Positions 1 through 8,697 of a stretch of 64,000 nucleotides of DNA are shown piece after piece. The DNA is from JAMWDF01 sp964645405 (lineage in GTDB: Bacteria > Ratteibacteria > UBA8468 > B48-G9 > DSTR01). Position 1 is the stretch's first letter. The number at the start of each line of letters is the position of its first letter. Below the pieces are notes generated by a model. That model was not told where the DNA came from. It worked only from the letters and a program-made list of their open reading frames with translations, and made no database searches. Made by a program: the position numbers and the translations under genes. The DNA is taken from contig CAZYCA010000037.1 in NCBI GenBank assembly GCA_964645405.1, positions 1-64,000 on the forward strand, in the 5' to 3' direction.

Positions 1-2
1 CC

Positions 3-1307
3 TCAGGGATAGTTGGGGTCCGGTATGTCTGGAACCAGGTCTTTAATCTTGATTACTCTGCCTGTCTTAATTGATTCATTGGCAGCCACACCTGTGAGAA
101 TGGAGTACGCACCAGCCCCTGGTCCTGCTGCCCTCTTCAAAGGGTCAACTGCTGGCTCCGGTAAAAATAAATCGTCTAAAAGCAGGGTGTCGCCACCACC
201 ATGTCCTCCTCTGACCTCTGGAATGGGAACGCTGTATTGCTGGCCAAAATGAGGATGAACAACGATACTGGTGCCCTGTTTCAATAATTCACCTGGAACA
301 GTACCATCCCCGCTAATATAGATAGATTCTACACAGGTATGCTCCAGCCTTCCCCGCTGCCCGTTGAAACTGATAGCATAGCCCTCCCAGGGAGTGAAGG
401 CATTCAAAGCGTAAGACATAATCGCTCCGGTGCTATAGCGGACTACTGCATTCATGGTATCTTCAATGTCTATGTCGGGTGCAAAAACGCATCTATCCCT
501 GTAGTAACCATCATAACTTTCCTGGTCAAGATAAAGACTTTTCAAAGTGGGATAAGCTCTCAGGTCCAGGTAAAACTTGCATTTTTTTGCTTCCGGACAG
601 GTTAAACAACGTTCACTTCTTTCGGTCAGACCATAGTTTTCTGCCTGCTGAGGAAGGTAGAAAACTCGTGCCCCCTGGCAGTAAACCTCTTCCGGTGTAG
701 CACTCAACCACCAGTTTACCAGGTCAAAATGATGCGTAGCTTTGTGCACCAGAAGACCACCACTGTTTTTCTTGTAACGGTGCCAGCGGCGAAAATAGTC
801 TGCGCCGTGGCTGGTGTTCAGGTTCCAGAAAAAATCAACAGATAAAATCCTGCCTATTGTGCCTTCCATCAAAATCTTCTTCACAAGACTTCTGGCTGGA
901 GAATAACGGTAATTAAATGTTACCCGTAATTTCTTGCCTGTGCGTGCAACAGTCTCCAGAATCCAGCGGCATCTTTCCGCATCAATCGTCATTGGTTTTT
1001 CGGTAATAACATCACAACCAGCCTCCAGTGCCCGGCAGATATACTCGTCATGTGTACAGTCCATACTGGTCACAATCACAGTGTCAGGTTTTTGCTCCCT
1101 GAGCATGCGCTCAAAGTCAGCACTGAGATAAGTTGCTATCTCATCGCCAGATTTTTCTTCCCATCTGGTTTTTGCTAACTGCAGTCTTCCCCGGTTGCTA
1201 TCACAGAGACCAACCAGCCGGCTACAGTCAGCATAGTTACCCAAAATGGCTTCCAAGTAAAGGTAACTGCGGCCACCGGTACCAACCTGGGCATACCGTT
1301 TTCTCAT
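3..1307 (-). CDS. Gfo/Idh/MocA family NAD(P)-dependent oxidoreductase
   Basis: Predicted cytoplasmic sugar or polyol dehydrogenase of 434 residues, a normal length. The N-terminal Rossmann fold shows a VGTGGRS nucleotide loop (residues 8-14) and the family EKP motif at 103-105; histidines 188 and 192-193 lie where substrate-site residues sit in this family. Unusually there is a cysteine group C234-x2-C237-x5-C243 with C273, which could bind a metal. The start has an AGGAGAAAAA site before ATG. It follows the pseudopilin gene on the same strand with 88 bases between. The substrate cannot be told from sequence. Confidence 0.9.
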   Translation of the reverse strand: MRKRYAQVGTGGRSYLYLEAILGNYADCSRLVGLCDSNRGRLQLAKTRWEEKSGDEIATYLSADFERMLREQKPDTVIVTSMDCTHDEYICRALEAGCDVITEKPMTIDAERCRWILETVARTGKKLRVTFNYRYSPARSLVKKILMEGTIGRILSVDFFWNLNTSHGADYFRRWHRYKKNSGGLLVHKATHHFDLVNWWLSATPEEVYCQGARVFYLPQQAENYGLTERSERCLTCPEAKKCKFYLDLRAYPTLKSLYLDQESYDGYYRDRCVFAPDIDIEDTMNAVVRYSTGAIMSYALNAFTPWEGYAISFNGQRGRLEHTCVESIYISGDGTVPGELLKQGTSIVVHPHFGQQYSVPIPEVRGGHGGGDTLLLDDLFLPEPAVDPLKRAAGPGAGAYSILTGVAANESIKTGRVIKIKDLVPDIPDPNYP

Positions 1308-1395
1308 TTTTTCTCCTGTGGTAAGAAAAGGGTTGATTAGCAGTGAAAACTTAGTCTACCTATGTTTTCCCTTTACGTCAAACTTATCTCCCTGT

Positions 1396-1911
1396 TTATT
1401 GACCGGGCTGTTCCCTGACAGCGGCAAAACGAACCACACAGGCTCCCTTTGTGTCCACCCAGAGATTATCACTGTTTACTTCATCCTTTCCCGCCGCCGA
1501 ACACTTCTTATTCCGGCCACAAGAATATAACTGATACGTCCCGGGATTATAATAGCCGGTAATTGGTGGGCCAGCAATAGCCTGCATACTAAAGGGATAG
1601 GAAGAACTTTCTACATAAATCAGTTCCTTCTTCCAGCCATCCCGGTAAACCTGAGAATCAGCACTGATATATTTTTCCAGCTGTCCTCTTAGAATACTGA
1701 TGTCACCACTTCCTTCCGGCAAACAATCGTAATCCTCAGAAAACATAGCCACTGCCATCATTATCTGCCGGAGGTTGTTAATAGTTTGAGTTTCCCTGCT
1801 TTTATCCCTGGCTCTGGAAAGAGCCGGTAACAGCAACCCTGCTAAAACAGAGATAATTACTATAACCACCAGTGTCTCCACCAGTGTGAAACCATCAGCC
1901 CCATCAGGCAT
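1396..1911 (-). CDS. Type II secretion/type IV pilin-like protein (free-standing pseudopilin)
   Basis: A 171-residue protein with a class III (prepilin) signal: a very short leader ending in Gly, then FTLVETLVVIVIISVLAG, with Glu at +5 and one hydrophobic helix, followed by a soluble head. Prepilin peptidase should cleave between Gly and Phe. Such single pseudopilins, encoded away from any secretion operon, are expanded in PVC-type and related candidate phyla, where their role is not settled. SD AGAGGAG stands 5 bases before ATG. It is probably co-transcribed with the downstream oxidoreductase. A second member lies at 8698-9345. Confidence 0.85.
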   Translation of the reverse strand: MPDGADGFTLVETLVVIVIISVLAGLLLPALSRARDKSRETQTINNLRQIMMAVAMFSEDYDCLPEGSGDISILRGQLEKYISADSQVYRDGWKKELIYVESSSYPFSMQAIAGPPITGYYNPGTYQLYSCGRNKKCSAAGKDEVNSDNLWVDTKGACVVRFAAVREQPGQ

Positions 1912-2035
1912 TGTTTTCTCCTCTAATTTCCTCCTCTGCCTGCAGAGAAAAACGTAATCAAGGGTAAATACTATCCCTAAAACTTTCTGCGGTCAATATT
2001 CTCTGGCTGTGGTAAACTATAAAAAGAGGAATTCT

Positions 2036-3196
2036 ATGGCTGGTACTTATATCACAGAAGAGATAGAGAAGGCTATCTCTGAACTGGAAGAAAAGTTAAG
2101 GCAGCATCCCCAGCGACGTCTTGATTTAGCCTGGCAGGCTATCCGGGAAGATAAACCCAGACGTTATCCGGTTATTTATCTCGGACGACTGGTAGATATT
2201 TCTGCTGGTGAGGGAAGGATAACCCAGGATTTTTCTCCGGACCAGGAAGAAAATCTTTTAAGGAAGTTAAAATCTCTTACCGGACCTCTGAAACTTTTCA
2301 ACCCTATTGCTCCTGTGATTTCTACCGGGGTTGGACCGGGAACTTTATCTGCTTCCTTTGGACTTGCTGTGGATGCATCTACTGGTTATGTCCCCAAACG
2401 AACAATTTCCCTGGAAAAAGCCTTGAAAAAAGGAATGCCAGACCCGGAAAAAAGCGGCTTTTTACCTGCCATTAAAGAGGAGATTGAAGCAGTTAAAGCC
2501 CTCACTCCGGAATGGGTAAAGATTGGTCTTCCTGATACTCAAGGTCCTTTCAATTTGTGCCATCTGATTACAGGAGAGGAGGTTTTTACCGCACCTTACA
2601 CCATGCCTGAAAAGTTTCAGGAATTTATCACTCTGGTGACAGAGTTTTTTCAGCAGGCGAACCTTAAGGTGAGAAACTGGATTGGCAGGGAAAGATTAGC
2701 AGAAAGAGAAATGGAAACCATTCATATTGCTGAATGTTCCGTAAATCTGGTTTCTTCTAAGTTCTACTGTCAGTATCTTCTGCCATATGATTTACAGGTG
2801 GCTAAAAAGTGGAAGTATGTGGATATACACACCTGTTCTGGAATGCATGTTTTCAGCGCTACTTTAAACTCTATTCCCAATCTGGTAGCTACAGAAGCCG
2901 GTTACATTGAAAGAGCCTGCGCAGGCTGGACACCTGTGGAAACTGCTTTGAGCCAGATTGGAGAAAGGCCCATTGCCTTGAGAATAGGGGAGGAACTACC
3001 TTCTGACTTCCAGGAAGCTGAAAACTACATCAAAAAACGTCTCCTTCTTGCCAGAAAAAACAACCGTCTTTTTTTCGCCTTTACTGGTATGTACTGGAAG
3101 AAAACTGACGAGCCTGCCATCCAGCAACTTCATCTTTCCCTGGATGAATTCTGGGAAAAAGAAATCCTTCCTTTTTCTTACGAGAAAACTTCCTGA
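2036..3196 (+). CDS. Uroporphyrinogen decarboxylase (URO-D) family protein
   Basis: A 386-residue TIM-barrel protein of the URO-D superfamily. This superfamily holds true HemE but also corrinoid/CoM methyltransferases (MtaA, CmuA) and many uncharacterised members next to sugar genes. No heme genes are near and the sequence lacks clear HemE hallmarks. An HxC motif (DIHTCSGMH, near residue 277) resembles the zinc-binding HxC of the methyltransferase branch, so a methyltransferase-like role is possible but unproven. I place the start at the ATG 5 bases after AGAGGA rather than at the in-frame GTG at 2009, which falls in the apparent promoter. Confidence 0.75.
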   Translation: MAGTYITEEIEKAISELEEKLRQHPQRRLDLAWQAIREDKPRRYPVIYLGRLVDISAGEGRITQDFSPDQEENLLRKLKSLTGPLKLFNPIAPVISTGVGPGTLSASFGLAVDASTGYVPKRTISLEKALKKGMPDPEKSGFLPAIKEEIEAVKALTPEWVKIGLPDTQGPFNLCHLITGEEVFTAPYTMPEKFQEFITLVTEFFQQANLKVRNWIGRERLAEREMETIHIAECSVNLVSSKFYCQYLLPYDLQVAKKWKYVDIHTCSGMHVFSATLNSIPNLVATEAGYIERACAGWTPVETALSQIGERPIALRIGEELPSDFQEAENYIKKRLLLARKNNRLFFAFTGMYWKKTDEPAIQQLHLSLDEFWEKEILPFSYEKTS

Positions 3197-3215
3197 GATG
3201 CAAAGAAGATCCCTT

Positions 3216-4805
3216 TCACCAGTTATCTGTCCGGAACGGAGAAGCTGGTAACCCGTTTCGGTTATAAAGATTACAGTCCACCGGATTGCTGGTGAAACCA
3301 TACCTCACCGCCACAGGTCTGGGTACAGAAGGACTGGAGACTACCACAGTCTCCCCGTCAATAATGGCTTCAGCCTGGAAAAAATTCTTATCTTCTCCGG
3401 CTATACTGAACCAGTTCAATCGGCCACCAGAAACTTCCTGTACTGGTTCCAGCCCTTTTTTCCTGCCTATCATTAAACCCTGACCGACATTATCAAAAGA
3501 GATACGAATTTTATTGCCTTCCACGACGTGTTTTTTGTAAACAGGACCGGAGGCAACACCAGGCTGGTTGTAGTCATTAACCAGAGCCAGTTGTGCCAGT
3601 CGTTTCCCGACATCCTGCTTGTTTTTCGGGTGGATATCATCAGCTTCACCAATGTCAATGGTTATCGCCATCCCGGTTTTGGGTATGGTTAAAGATTTTA
3701 ATTGTGCCTGCCGGAGAAAAGCCCAGCCATCCCCGCCGGCAAAATTTTTAGGGTCAGAATAACGATAACCAGGCAACTGAACATAATAAAAAGGAAAATC
3801 ACCCTGCTGCCAGATTTTTCGCCATCCACCAATCAAAGCCTTCATCTTGTAATAGTAAGATTCTCCCTCACTCCCATTGCTCTCACCCTGGTACCACAAA
3901 ACCCCCTTTATGCCCCAGCAAACCACCGGATTAATCATGGCATTATAAATTCTGGTAGGTTGCTGCTGGTCACCATCAATCCAGGGTACAGCTGGTGGCG
4001 TTTCTGGTCTCTGACCTGCTTCCACCAGCGATCTTGCTTTCTCTATCCAGGTTTTCAGTTCTTCCAGATACTTCAGATAACGAACCCGTCCTAATTCCGT
4101 AGCTGGATTGGCAGCCTGAACCCTCTGGTTCAAATCCTTCAACTCCGGAACCAGGTCATAACCCTCAGGGCAAATCCATGGTTCAATCCTTGTCCCGCCC
4201 CAGCTGGAATTGATAATACCTACTGGAACATCCAGTTGTCTGGCTATCTCTCTGGCAAAAAAATAACCGACTGCAGTGAACCCGCCCACCACCTCTGGTG
4301 TACACACCTGCCAGACCCCGGAGACCTTTTCCTGGGGCCAGGGATGATGAGATAAAGGAACTCTGAAGTGCCTGATTAAAGGGTTGTTGGCACTCTCTTT
4401 TTCCTGAGCAAAATTCAAGCAACCGCCGACAGTCATGGCCATATTTGATTGCCCGGAACAAAGCCATACCTCCCCCACCAAAATATCCCTGACGACTAAA
4501 TTTTTATCCTGGCAGCTAATAGTCATTTCCTGGGGCTGCTTGCTGGCTGATAACGGGTCCAGTTTTACCATCCATTTACCATCAGTTCCTGCCTTTGCTG
4601 TTTTCTTCTGTCCCTGAAAAGAAACAGTTACCTCAGAGCCTGGTGCAGCCCATCCCCAGAGGGGCACAGGTACACCCTGCTGTAACACCGCATGCTCCTG
4701 TAAAAGAGAACAAATTTCAAGCTTACTGGCTGGCTGAGCAAACAAAACGGTTGCCAGTAAAAACGAGCAGAAAAAAACCCGACTACCCGGACCTCTTTTT
4801 TCCAT
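3216..4805 (-). CDS. Sialate O-acetylesterase (SASA/DUF303 family), secreted
   Basis: A 529-residue SGNH-type esterase with an N-terminal signal peptide (hydrophobic FFCSFLLATVLFA), so it is probably periplasmic or exported. An Ig-like beta domain (about 35-105) precedes the catalytic core, where CSGQSNM carries the nucleophilic Ser, followed by the NSSWGGTRIEPW block and LWYQGESN; a late Asp-x-x-His pair (DIHPKNK) fits the rest of the triad. The family removes O-acetyl groups from sialic acid or, in many environmental bacteria, from other acetylated glycans. A GGGGAGGGG site precedes ATG. It converges on the UroD-family gene with 19 bases between. Confidence 0.88.
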   Translation of the reverse strand: MEKRGPGSRVFFCSFLLATVLFAQPASKLEICSLLQEHAVLQQGVPVPLWGWAAPGSEVTVSFQGQKKTAKAGTDGKWMVKLDPLSASKQPQEMTISCQDKNLVVRDILVGEVWLCSGQSNMAMTVGGCLNFAQEKESANNPLIRHFRVPLSHHPWPQEKVSGVWQVCTPEVVGGFTAVGYFFAREIARQLDVPVGIINSSWGGTRIEPWICPEGYDLVPELKDLNQRVQAANPATELGRVRYLKYLEELKTWIEKARSLVEAGQRPETPPAVPWIDGDQQQPTRIYNAMINPVVCWGIKGVLWYQGESNGSEGESYYYKMKALIGGWRKIWQQGDFPFYYVQLPGYRYSDPKNFAGGDGWAFLRQAQLKSLTIPKTGMAITIDIGEADDIHPKNKQDVGKRLAQLALVNDYNQPGVASGPVYKKHVVEGNKIRISFDNVGQGLMIGRKKGLEPVQEVSGGRLNWFSIAGEDKNFFQAEAIIDGETVVVSSPSVPRPVAVRYGFTSNPVDCNLYNRNGLPASPFRTDNW

Positions 4806-4911
4806 TTTCCCCTCCCCGTCAGTATTTTTCTGCTACCACAGCAGCAGGTAAAGTGTGCCCGGGATCTACCTCACTACCGCTTTGCATTTGAAAGAAACCG
4901 ACCCGCTTTTA

Positions 4912-5874
4912 TCAACGGGCTGGTTCTGTCAAGTTTGGTGGTAAATTCCCTTCAGAAAATAACGTGCTTTGGTCTTGCAAAAATTCCTTTATTCTTTGTT
5001 CTGCTAAAGCGCAATATTTTTTATCAATATCATAAGCGACAAATTTTCTTTTTGTTTTTAACGCTGCAATGCAAGTTGTTCCACTTCCAACAAAAGGATC
5101 TAGAATAATTTCGTGCTCAAATGTGTAAAGTTGAATTAAACGATATGGTAATTCGACTGGAAAAGGCGCAGGGTGACCCACTTTTGAAGCTCGCTCGGCG
5201 GCGAATTCCCTAACGCTTTTTGTAAATTCTAAAAATTCATTTTTTGAAATTGTGCTTTTTCTCTTCTGCGGGTTTAATCTGGTGAACGTATCTTTACAAA
5301 AAACAAGAATATATTCGTGAATATCCCGCAACACTGGATTGTTAGCTTTTAAGTATGTTCCCCAAGCGGTTGAAGGGCTGGCACTACTTCCTTTATCCCA
5401 AAGAATTTCACCCCTTATCAGAAAACCTATGGACTGCATATCTTCAATAATATAACTATGAAGCGGTATATAGGGTTTTCTACCTAAATTGGCAACATTT
5501 ATACAAGCTCTACCGCCCGGCACCAAAACTCTGTATGTCTCTTTGAATACTCGCTTTAATAACTCTCGATATTCTTTAAGAGATAAATTCTCGTCATATT
5601 CTTTACCAGCATTGTAGGGTGGCGAAGTAACCATCAAATGGACGCTATTATCTGGAAGTTCTGACATATCTTCGCTACTTTTACAAAAAACTTTATTTAT
5701 ATTTTGGTGGTCAATCTGATTTTCTACATACTCAACATCTTTTCCGTTATTTAATCCTTCGTAGAGTTTGCTATTGTAAAACTTTGACGAGTCATGATTA
5801 ACCCTGCCCGGCGTACCAAAGGCACTGGTTTGTGTTCCTTTCTTTCTTTTATTGTAAAAACTTTGTGTTCTCAT
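4912..5874 (-). CDS. Site-specific DNA methyltransferase (N4-cytosine or N6-adenine, beta class)
   Basis: A 320-residue amino-methyltransferase. The catalytic motif IV is TSPPY (residues 83-87) and the AdoMet motif I is DPFVGSGTT (259-267); this order, IV before I, is the beta arrangement. The SPPY form is more usual for N4-cytosine enzymes, but adenine cannot be excluded. The gene is clearly richer in A+T than its neighbours and uses many TTT, AAA and ATT codons, a sign of transfer. No intact restriction endonuclease is next to it: a decayed fragment lies immediately upstream, so this is probably an orphan left from a restriction-modification system. Confidence 0.88.
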   Translation of the reverse strand: MRTQSFYNKRKKGTQTSAFGTPGRVNHDSSKFYNSKLYEGLNNGKDVEYVENQIDHQNINKVFCKSSEDMSELPDNSVHLMVTSPPYNAGKEYDENLSLKEYRELLKRVFKETYRVLVPGGRACINVANLGRKPYIPLHSYIIEDMQSIGFLIRGEILWDKGSSASPSTAWGTYLKANNPVLRDIHEYILVFCKDTFTRLNPQKRKSTISKNEFLEFTKSVREFAAERASKVGHPAPFPVELPYRLIQLYTFEHEIILDPFVGSGTTCIAALKTKRKFVAYDIDKKYCALAEQRIKEFLQDQSTLFSEGNLPPNLTEPAR

Positions 5875-5880
5875 AGTGTT

Positions 5881-6078
5881 TTATTCTTTTGATTGACGCA
5901 ATAGTTCCAAAAATTTTTGTGCTTTTGCTTCGTAAGTAGTTTCTTTATGATGAAAAAGACTTTTTCTTGATCTTTGTTCCAGAGTGCAGGCATAATCTTA
6001 ATTTATTAACTCCTCAATATTGACTCCTAAACCACTATCAGCCATGCCCAAAAGTAAGAGCTTTTCAATAACTTCCTC
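5881..6078 (-). pseudogene. Decayed gene fragment upstream of the methyltransferase
   Basis: One reading frame on the minus strand gives a protein-like segment of 26 codons (6001-6078), an in-frame TAA at 5998-6000, then 38 codons ending in TAA at 5881-5883, 6 bases before the methyltransferase ATG. It is bounded upstream by TGA at 6079-6081. Both halves have sensible amino-acid composition, and the second half ends in the close spacing typical of operon partners. I infer the 3' remnant of a gene that once preceded the methyltransferase, possibly its restriction partner; no family is recognised. The remaining 6082-6355 is AT-rich and shows nothing I can call beyond a 15-base palindrome at about 6207-6221. 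Confidence 0.45.
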
Positions 6079-6355
6079 TCACTTTTAGTTACAGCTTTCT
6101 CCACGCAATCCTTCTGCGGTAAAATGCGACAAAAATGGTTAGTATGATGTTAACAGATAAATTTAAATCAAGCAATGTAAATGAAAAAAAGATTCGCTTC
6201 TGGCCTTCCGCATTGCGGAATGAAGAGAAAAATGGAAGTTTCAACCGGTCACTGAACCGTTTGGTGCTCAGGGAGTAATCCCACTGAAATATGAACAAAA
6301 GTTTAAACTATATCCGAAAATAAGGTGTTAACGATGTGCCCGGAATATACCCTTC

Positions 6356-6445
6356 TGGCGGAGGGGGTGGGATTCGAACCCACGTCCCGATTACTCGAGA
6401 ACACGCTTTCCAAGCGTGCGCACTCGGCCGCTATGCGACCCCTCC
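6356..6445 (-). tRNA. tRNA-Ser (GGA)
   Basis: A 90-base class II tRNA on the minus strand. The acceptor GGAGGGG pairs with CCCCTCC, the discriminator is G and the 3' CCA is encoded (6356-6358). The anticodon loop CTTGGAAA gives GGA, and a long variable arm is present. The T-arm is GTGGG-TTCGAAT-CCCAC. It follows a small minus-strand gene with 14 bases between, so it may be processed from that transcript. The AT-rich methyltransferase patch lies at its 3' side. Confidence 0.97.
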
Positions 6446-6459
6446 ACTGCTTATCAGAT

Positions 6460-6654
6460 TCAGGAGATGCTACCACCTGAGTTAGACCTTACCTTGAGAG
6501 CATGACCTGCTTTGAAACGTTTGTAAAGAAGTTTCCTTGCCAGACGGTTCAACTGAGAAGGAGGAATTTTTCCCTCTTCCATTAGTTTCAGCTGCTGTTT
6601 GGCTTTTTCTCTCTTTCTGTGGTAAAGGTGAACCATTTTTTCAAATTTACCCAT
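6460..6654 (-). CDS. Small basic hypothetical protein
   Basis: A 64-residue, strongly basic, probably helical protein starting MGKFEKMVHLYHRKREKAKQ. I do not recognise a family. The start is chosen at the ATG with GGGGG four bases upstream; a longer in-frame start 57 bases further 5' has no such site. It sits directly upstream of tRNA-Ser on the same strand and diverges from the epimerase gene. High Lys/Arg content suggests nucleic-acid or ribosome contact, which is inference only. Confidence 0.6.
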   Translation of the reverse strand: MGKFEKMVHLYHRKREKAKQQLKLMEEGKIPPSQLNRLARKLLYKRFKAGHALKVRSNSGGSIS

Positions 6655-6738
6655 AAAAGCCCCCTGCTGTTGTCTCAGAAGAATTATAGAAAAATACACC
6701 CTTCCCGTCAAACTTATTTCTATTCTGTCTGAAAAGTA

Positions 6739-6747
6739 TGGTAGAAT
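6739..6747 (+). promoter_or_regulatory. Extended -10 promoter, near-leaderless epimerase gene
   Basis: TG-G-TAGAAT (TAGAAT at 6742-6747) lies 7 bases before the ATG at 6755, so the predicted +1 falls at or one base before the start codon. No Shine-Dalgarno sequence fits between. Confidence 0.55.
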
Positions 6748-6754
6748 TTAACCA

Positions 6755-7729
6755 ATGGCAAAAATATTACTCACAGGGGCTGCCGGGTTTATCGGGTCCA
6801 AAGTAGGGGAAAAAATTCTCCAGCGGCAGGACAAGGTCTTAGGGATAGATGACCTCAATGATTATTACGACGTAAGGTTGAAAAAATGGCGTCTTTCCCA
6901 GTTAGAAAAGTTTCCTAACTTTACTTTTCGTCAGGTTGATATTGCAGACCAGCCAGCGTTAAGAAAAGTAATGGCTGATTTCACACCTGAAGTTATTATT
7001 AACCTGGCAGCAAGGGCAGGTGTGCGCTACAGTCTGGAAAACCCGTATATCTATTTTCAAACCAATGCCTTAGGAACAGTTAACCTGCTGGAATTTGCCC
7101 GGGAGAAAGGCATAAAAAAATTTATCCTGGCTTCCACCTCCTCTCTTTATGCGGGTCAGAAGATGCCTTTTTCCGAAGCACTTCCTGTCAATGAACCAAT
7201 TTCACCCTACGCTGCCTCCAAAAAGGCTGCTGAGGTTACCTGTTACACTTACCACTACCTTTACGGAATGGATGTTACTATCTTCCGTTATTTCACGGTT
7301 TATGGGCCGTGCGGTCGTCCGGACATGTCTGTTTTCCGATTCATCACCTGGATACAGCAGGGCAAACCCTTGCAGGTTTTTGGTGATGGAACGCAAAGCC
7401 GGGATTTTACTTATGTGGACGACATTGCTGAAGGAACTGTTCGGGGAATAGAACTGAAAGGTTTTCAGATTATCAATCTTGGCGGAAACAAACCTTATAC
7501 TTTAACTGAAGCTATATCCCTTATAGAAAAGTACCTGGGCAAGACCAGTGGCAGGCAATACCAGAAGTTTCATAAGGCTGACTTAAAAGCTACCTGGGCA
7601 GACATCTCCCGGGCTAAGGAACTTCTGAACTGGGAACCCAGGATTTCCCTGGAAGAAGGATTAAAAAGGACTGTGGACTGGCACATTGCCAACCAGGACT
7701 GGCTGGCTGAAATTAAGCTCACACCATAA
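6755..7729 (+). CDS. NAD-dependent epimerase/dehydratase, UDP-glucuronate 4-epimerase-like
   Basis: A 324-residue extended short-chain dehydrogenase. The N-terminal GAAGFIGS is the NAD glycine loop; LASTSS holds the Ser and SPYAASK the Tyr-xxx-Lys of the catalytic triad. The block GIDDLNDYYDVRLKKWRL is characteristic of CapI/LpsL-type UDP-glucuronate epimerases, so galacturonate supply for surface glycans is the likely role. It forms a pair with a second epimerase 11 bases downstream. The promoter suggests that the mRNA starts at the ATG. Confidence 0.85.
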   Translation: MAKILLTGAAGFIGSKVGEKILQRQDKVLGIDDLNDYYDVRLKKWRLSQLEKFPNFTFRQVDIADQPALRKVMADFTPEVIINLAARAGVRYSLENPYIYFQTNALGTVNLLEFAREKGIKKFILASTSSLYAGQKMPFSEALPVNEPISPYAASKKAAEVTCYTYHYLYGMDVTIFRYFTVYGPCGRPDMSVFRFITWIQQGKPLQVFGDGTQSRDFTYVDDIAEGTVRGIELKGFQIINLGGNKPYTLTEAISLIEKYLGKTSGRQYQKFHKADLKATWADISRAKELLNWEPRISLEEGLKRTVDWHIANQDWLAEIKLTP

Positions 7730-7740
7730 AAGGGTGAAAA

Positions 7741-8688
7741 ATGAGAATTCTGGTAACCGGTGGTGCTGGTTTTATTGGCAGTCACCTGGTGGATAAACTG
7801 GTAGCGGAAAAACACCAGGTATGTGTCCTGGATAACCTCAGCACAGGAAAGAAGGAAAACATAAACCCCCAGGTAAGATTCTATTTGGCGGATATCCGGG
7901 ACCAGACAGTAAAAACAGTGATGGAGAAAGAAAAGCCGGAGATTCTTTTCCATCTGGCAGCCCAGATTAATGTTAGAAAATCAACGGAAAACCCTATTTT
8001 TGATAATGATGTCAATGTCAACGGTTCCCTTAATCTGATTAAATACTTTTTAGAATATGGTGGTCGCAGTTTCATTTTTGCTTCTACCGGGGGAGTGATG
8101 TACGGGGAAACGACAATCCTGCCTACACCGGAGACAGTAGAACCCTTTCCTCTCTGTCCCTATGGTATTGCTAAACTTTCTGTGGAAAAATACCTTAACT
8201 ACTACCACCGTTATTATAACCTGCATTTTACTGCTTTACGGTTCGGAAATGTTTACGGACCAAGACAAAATGCTTTCTCTGAAGCCGGTGTGGTAGCTAT
8301 TTTTTCTGTGAGACTCCTGCGGGGACAACCGGCTATCATTTATGGTGATGGTCAGCAAACCCGGGACTTTGTTTACATTGACGATGTCATCAGAGCCTGC
8401 CTTCTTTCTATGGAAAAGAGAATCTCAGGATTTTTCAATGTAGGAACAGGCCTGGAGACTTCTGTCAACCAGATTTTTGAGCAGGTCGCCAGTTGTATTG
8501 GTGCCGGTGTCAGGAAAGAGTATGCTGCTGCCAAAGAAGGAGATATCAGAAGGAGCTGTTTAGATTCTGAGAAGATAAAAAGGCTTCTTGGCTGGCAGGC
8601 AGAGGTAAAGCTGGCTGAAGGAATTAAAAAGACAGTGGAGTGGTTCAGAAAACAGGAAGAGTCCGGGAAACTTGACAGGTCTTCTTAG
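7741..8688 (+). CDS. NAD-dependent epimerase, UDP-glucose 4-epimerase-like
   Basis: A 315-residue extended short-chain dehydrogenase with the GGAGFIGSH nucleotide loop, DNLSTG after beta-2, STGGVMYG carrying the Ser/Thr and YGIAK as the Tyr-Lys pair. The pattern matches the GalE-like branch that interconverts UDP-glucose/galactose or N-acetyl forms. It follows the UDP-glucuronate epimerase-like gene with 11 bases between, so the two form a nucleotide-sugar operon for polysaccharide or LPS synthesis. The exact substrate is not determinable here. It converges on a pseudopilin gene 9 bases further on. Confidence 0.85.
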   Translation: MRILVTGGAGFIGSHLVDKLVAEKHQVCVLDNLSTGKKENINPQVRFYLADIRDQTVKTVMEKEKPEILFHLAAQINVRKSTENPIFDNDVNVNGSLNLIKYFLEYGGRSFIFASTGGVMYGETTILPTPETVEPFPLCPYGIAKLSVEKYLNYYHRYYNLHFTALRFGNVYGPRQNAFSEAGVVAIFSVRLLRGQPAIIYGDGQQTRDFVYIDDVIRACLLSMEKRISGFFNVGTGLETSVNQIFEQVASCIGAGVRKEYAAAKEGDIRRSCLDSEKIKRLLGWQAEVKLAEGIKKTVEWFRKQEESGKLDRSS

Positions 8689-8697
8689 TTGTATACT

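Noticed and set aside
2009..2036. GTG at 2009 as start of the URO-D family gene
   Set aside because: It falls in the apparent promoter region; the ATG at 2036 has AGAGGA at the right distance.
3702..4094. A 130-codon plus-strand frame inside the sialate O-acetylesterase gene
   Set aside because: It is antisense to conserved catalytic-domain codons and has no ribosome site.
6089..6298. A 69-codon minus-strand frame downstream of tRNA-Ser
   Set aside because: It is Phe/Leu/Arg-rich low-quality sequence in an AT-rich gap, with no start site and no match to a family I know.
4806..6445. Integration of an island at tRNA-Ser with flanking att repeats
   Set aside because: I searched by eye for the tRNA 3' end near 4806-4911 and found no copy, and there is no integrase gene.
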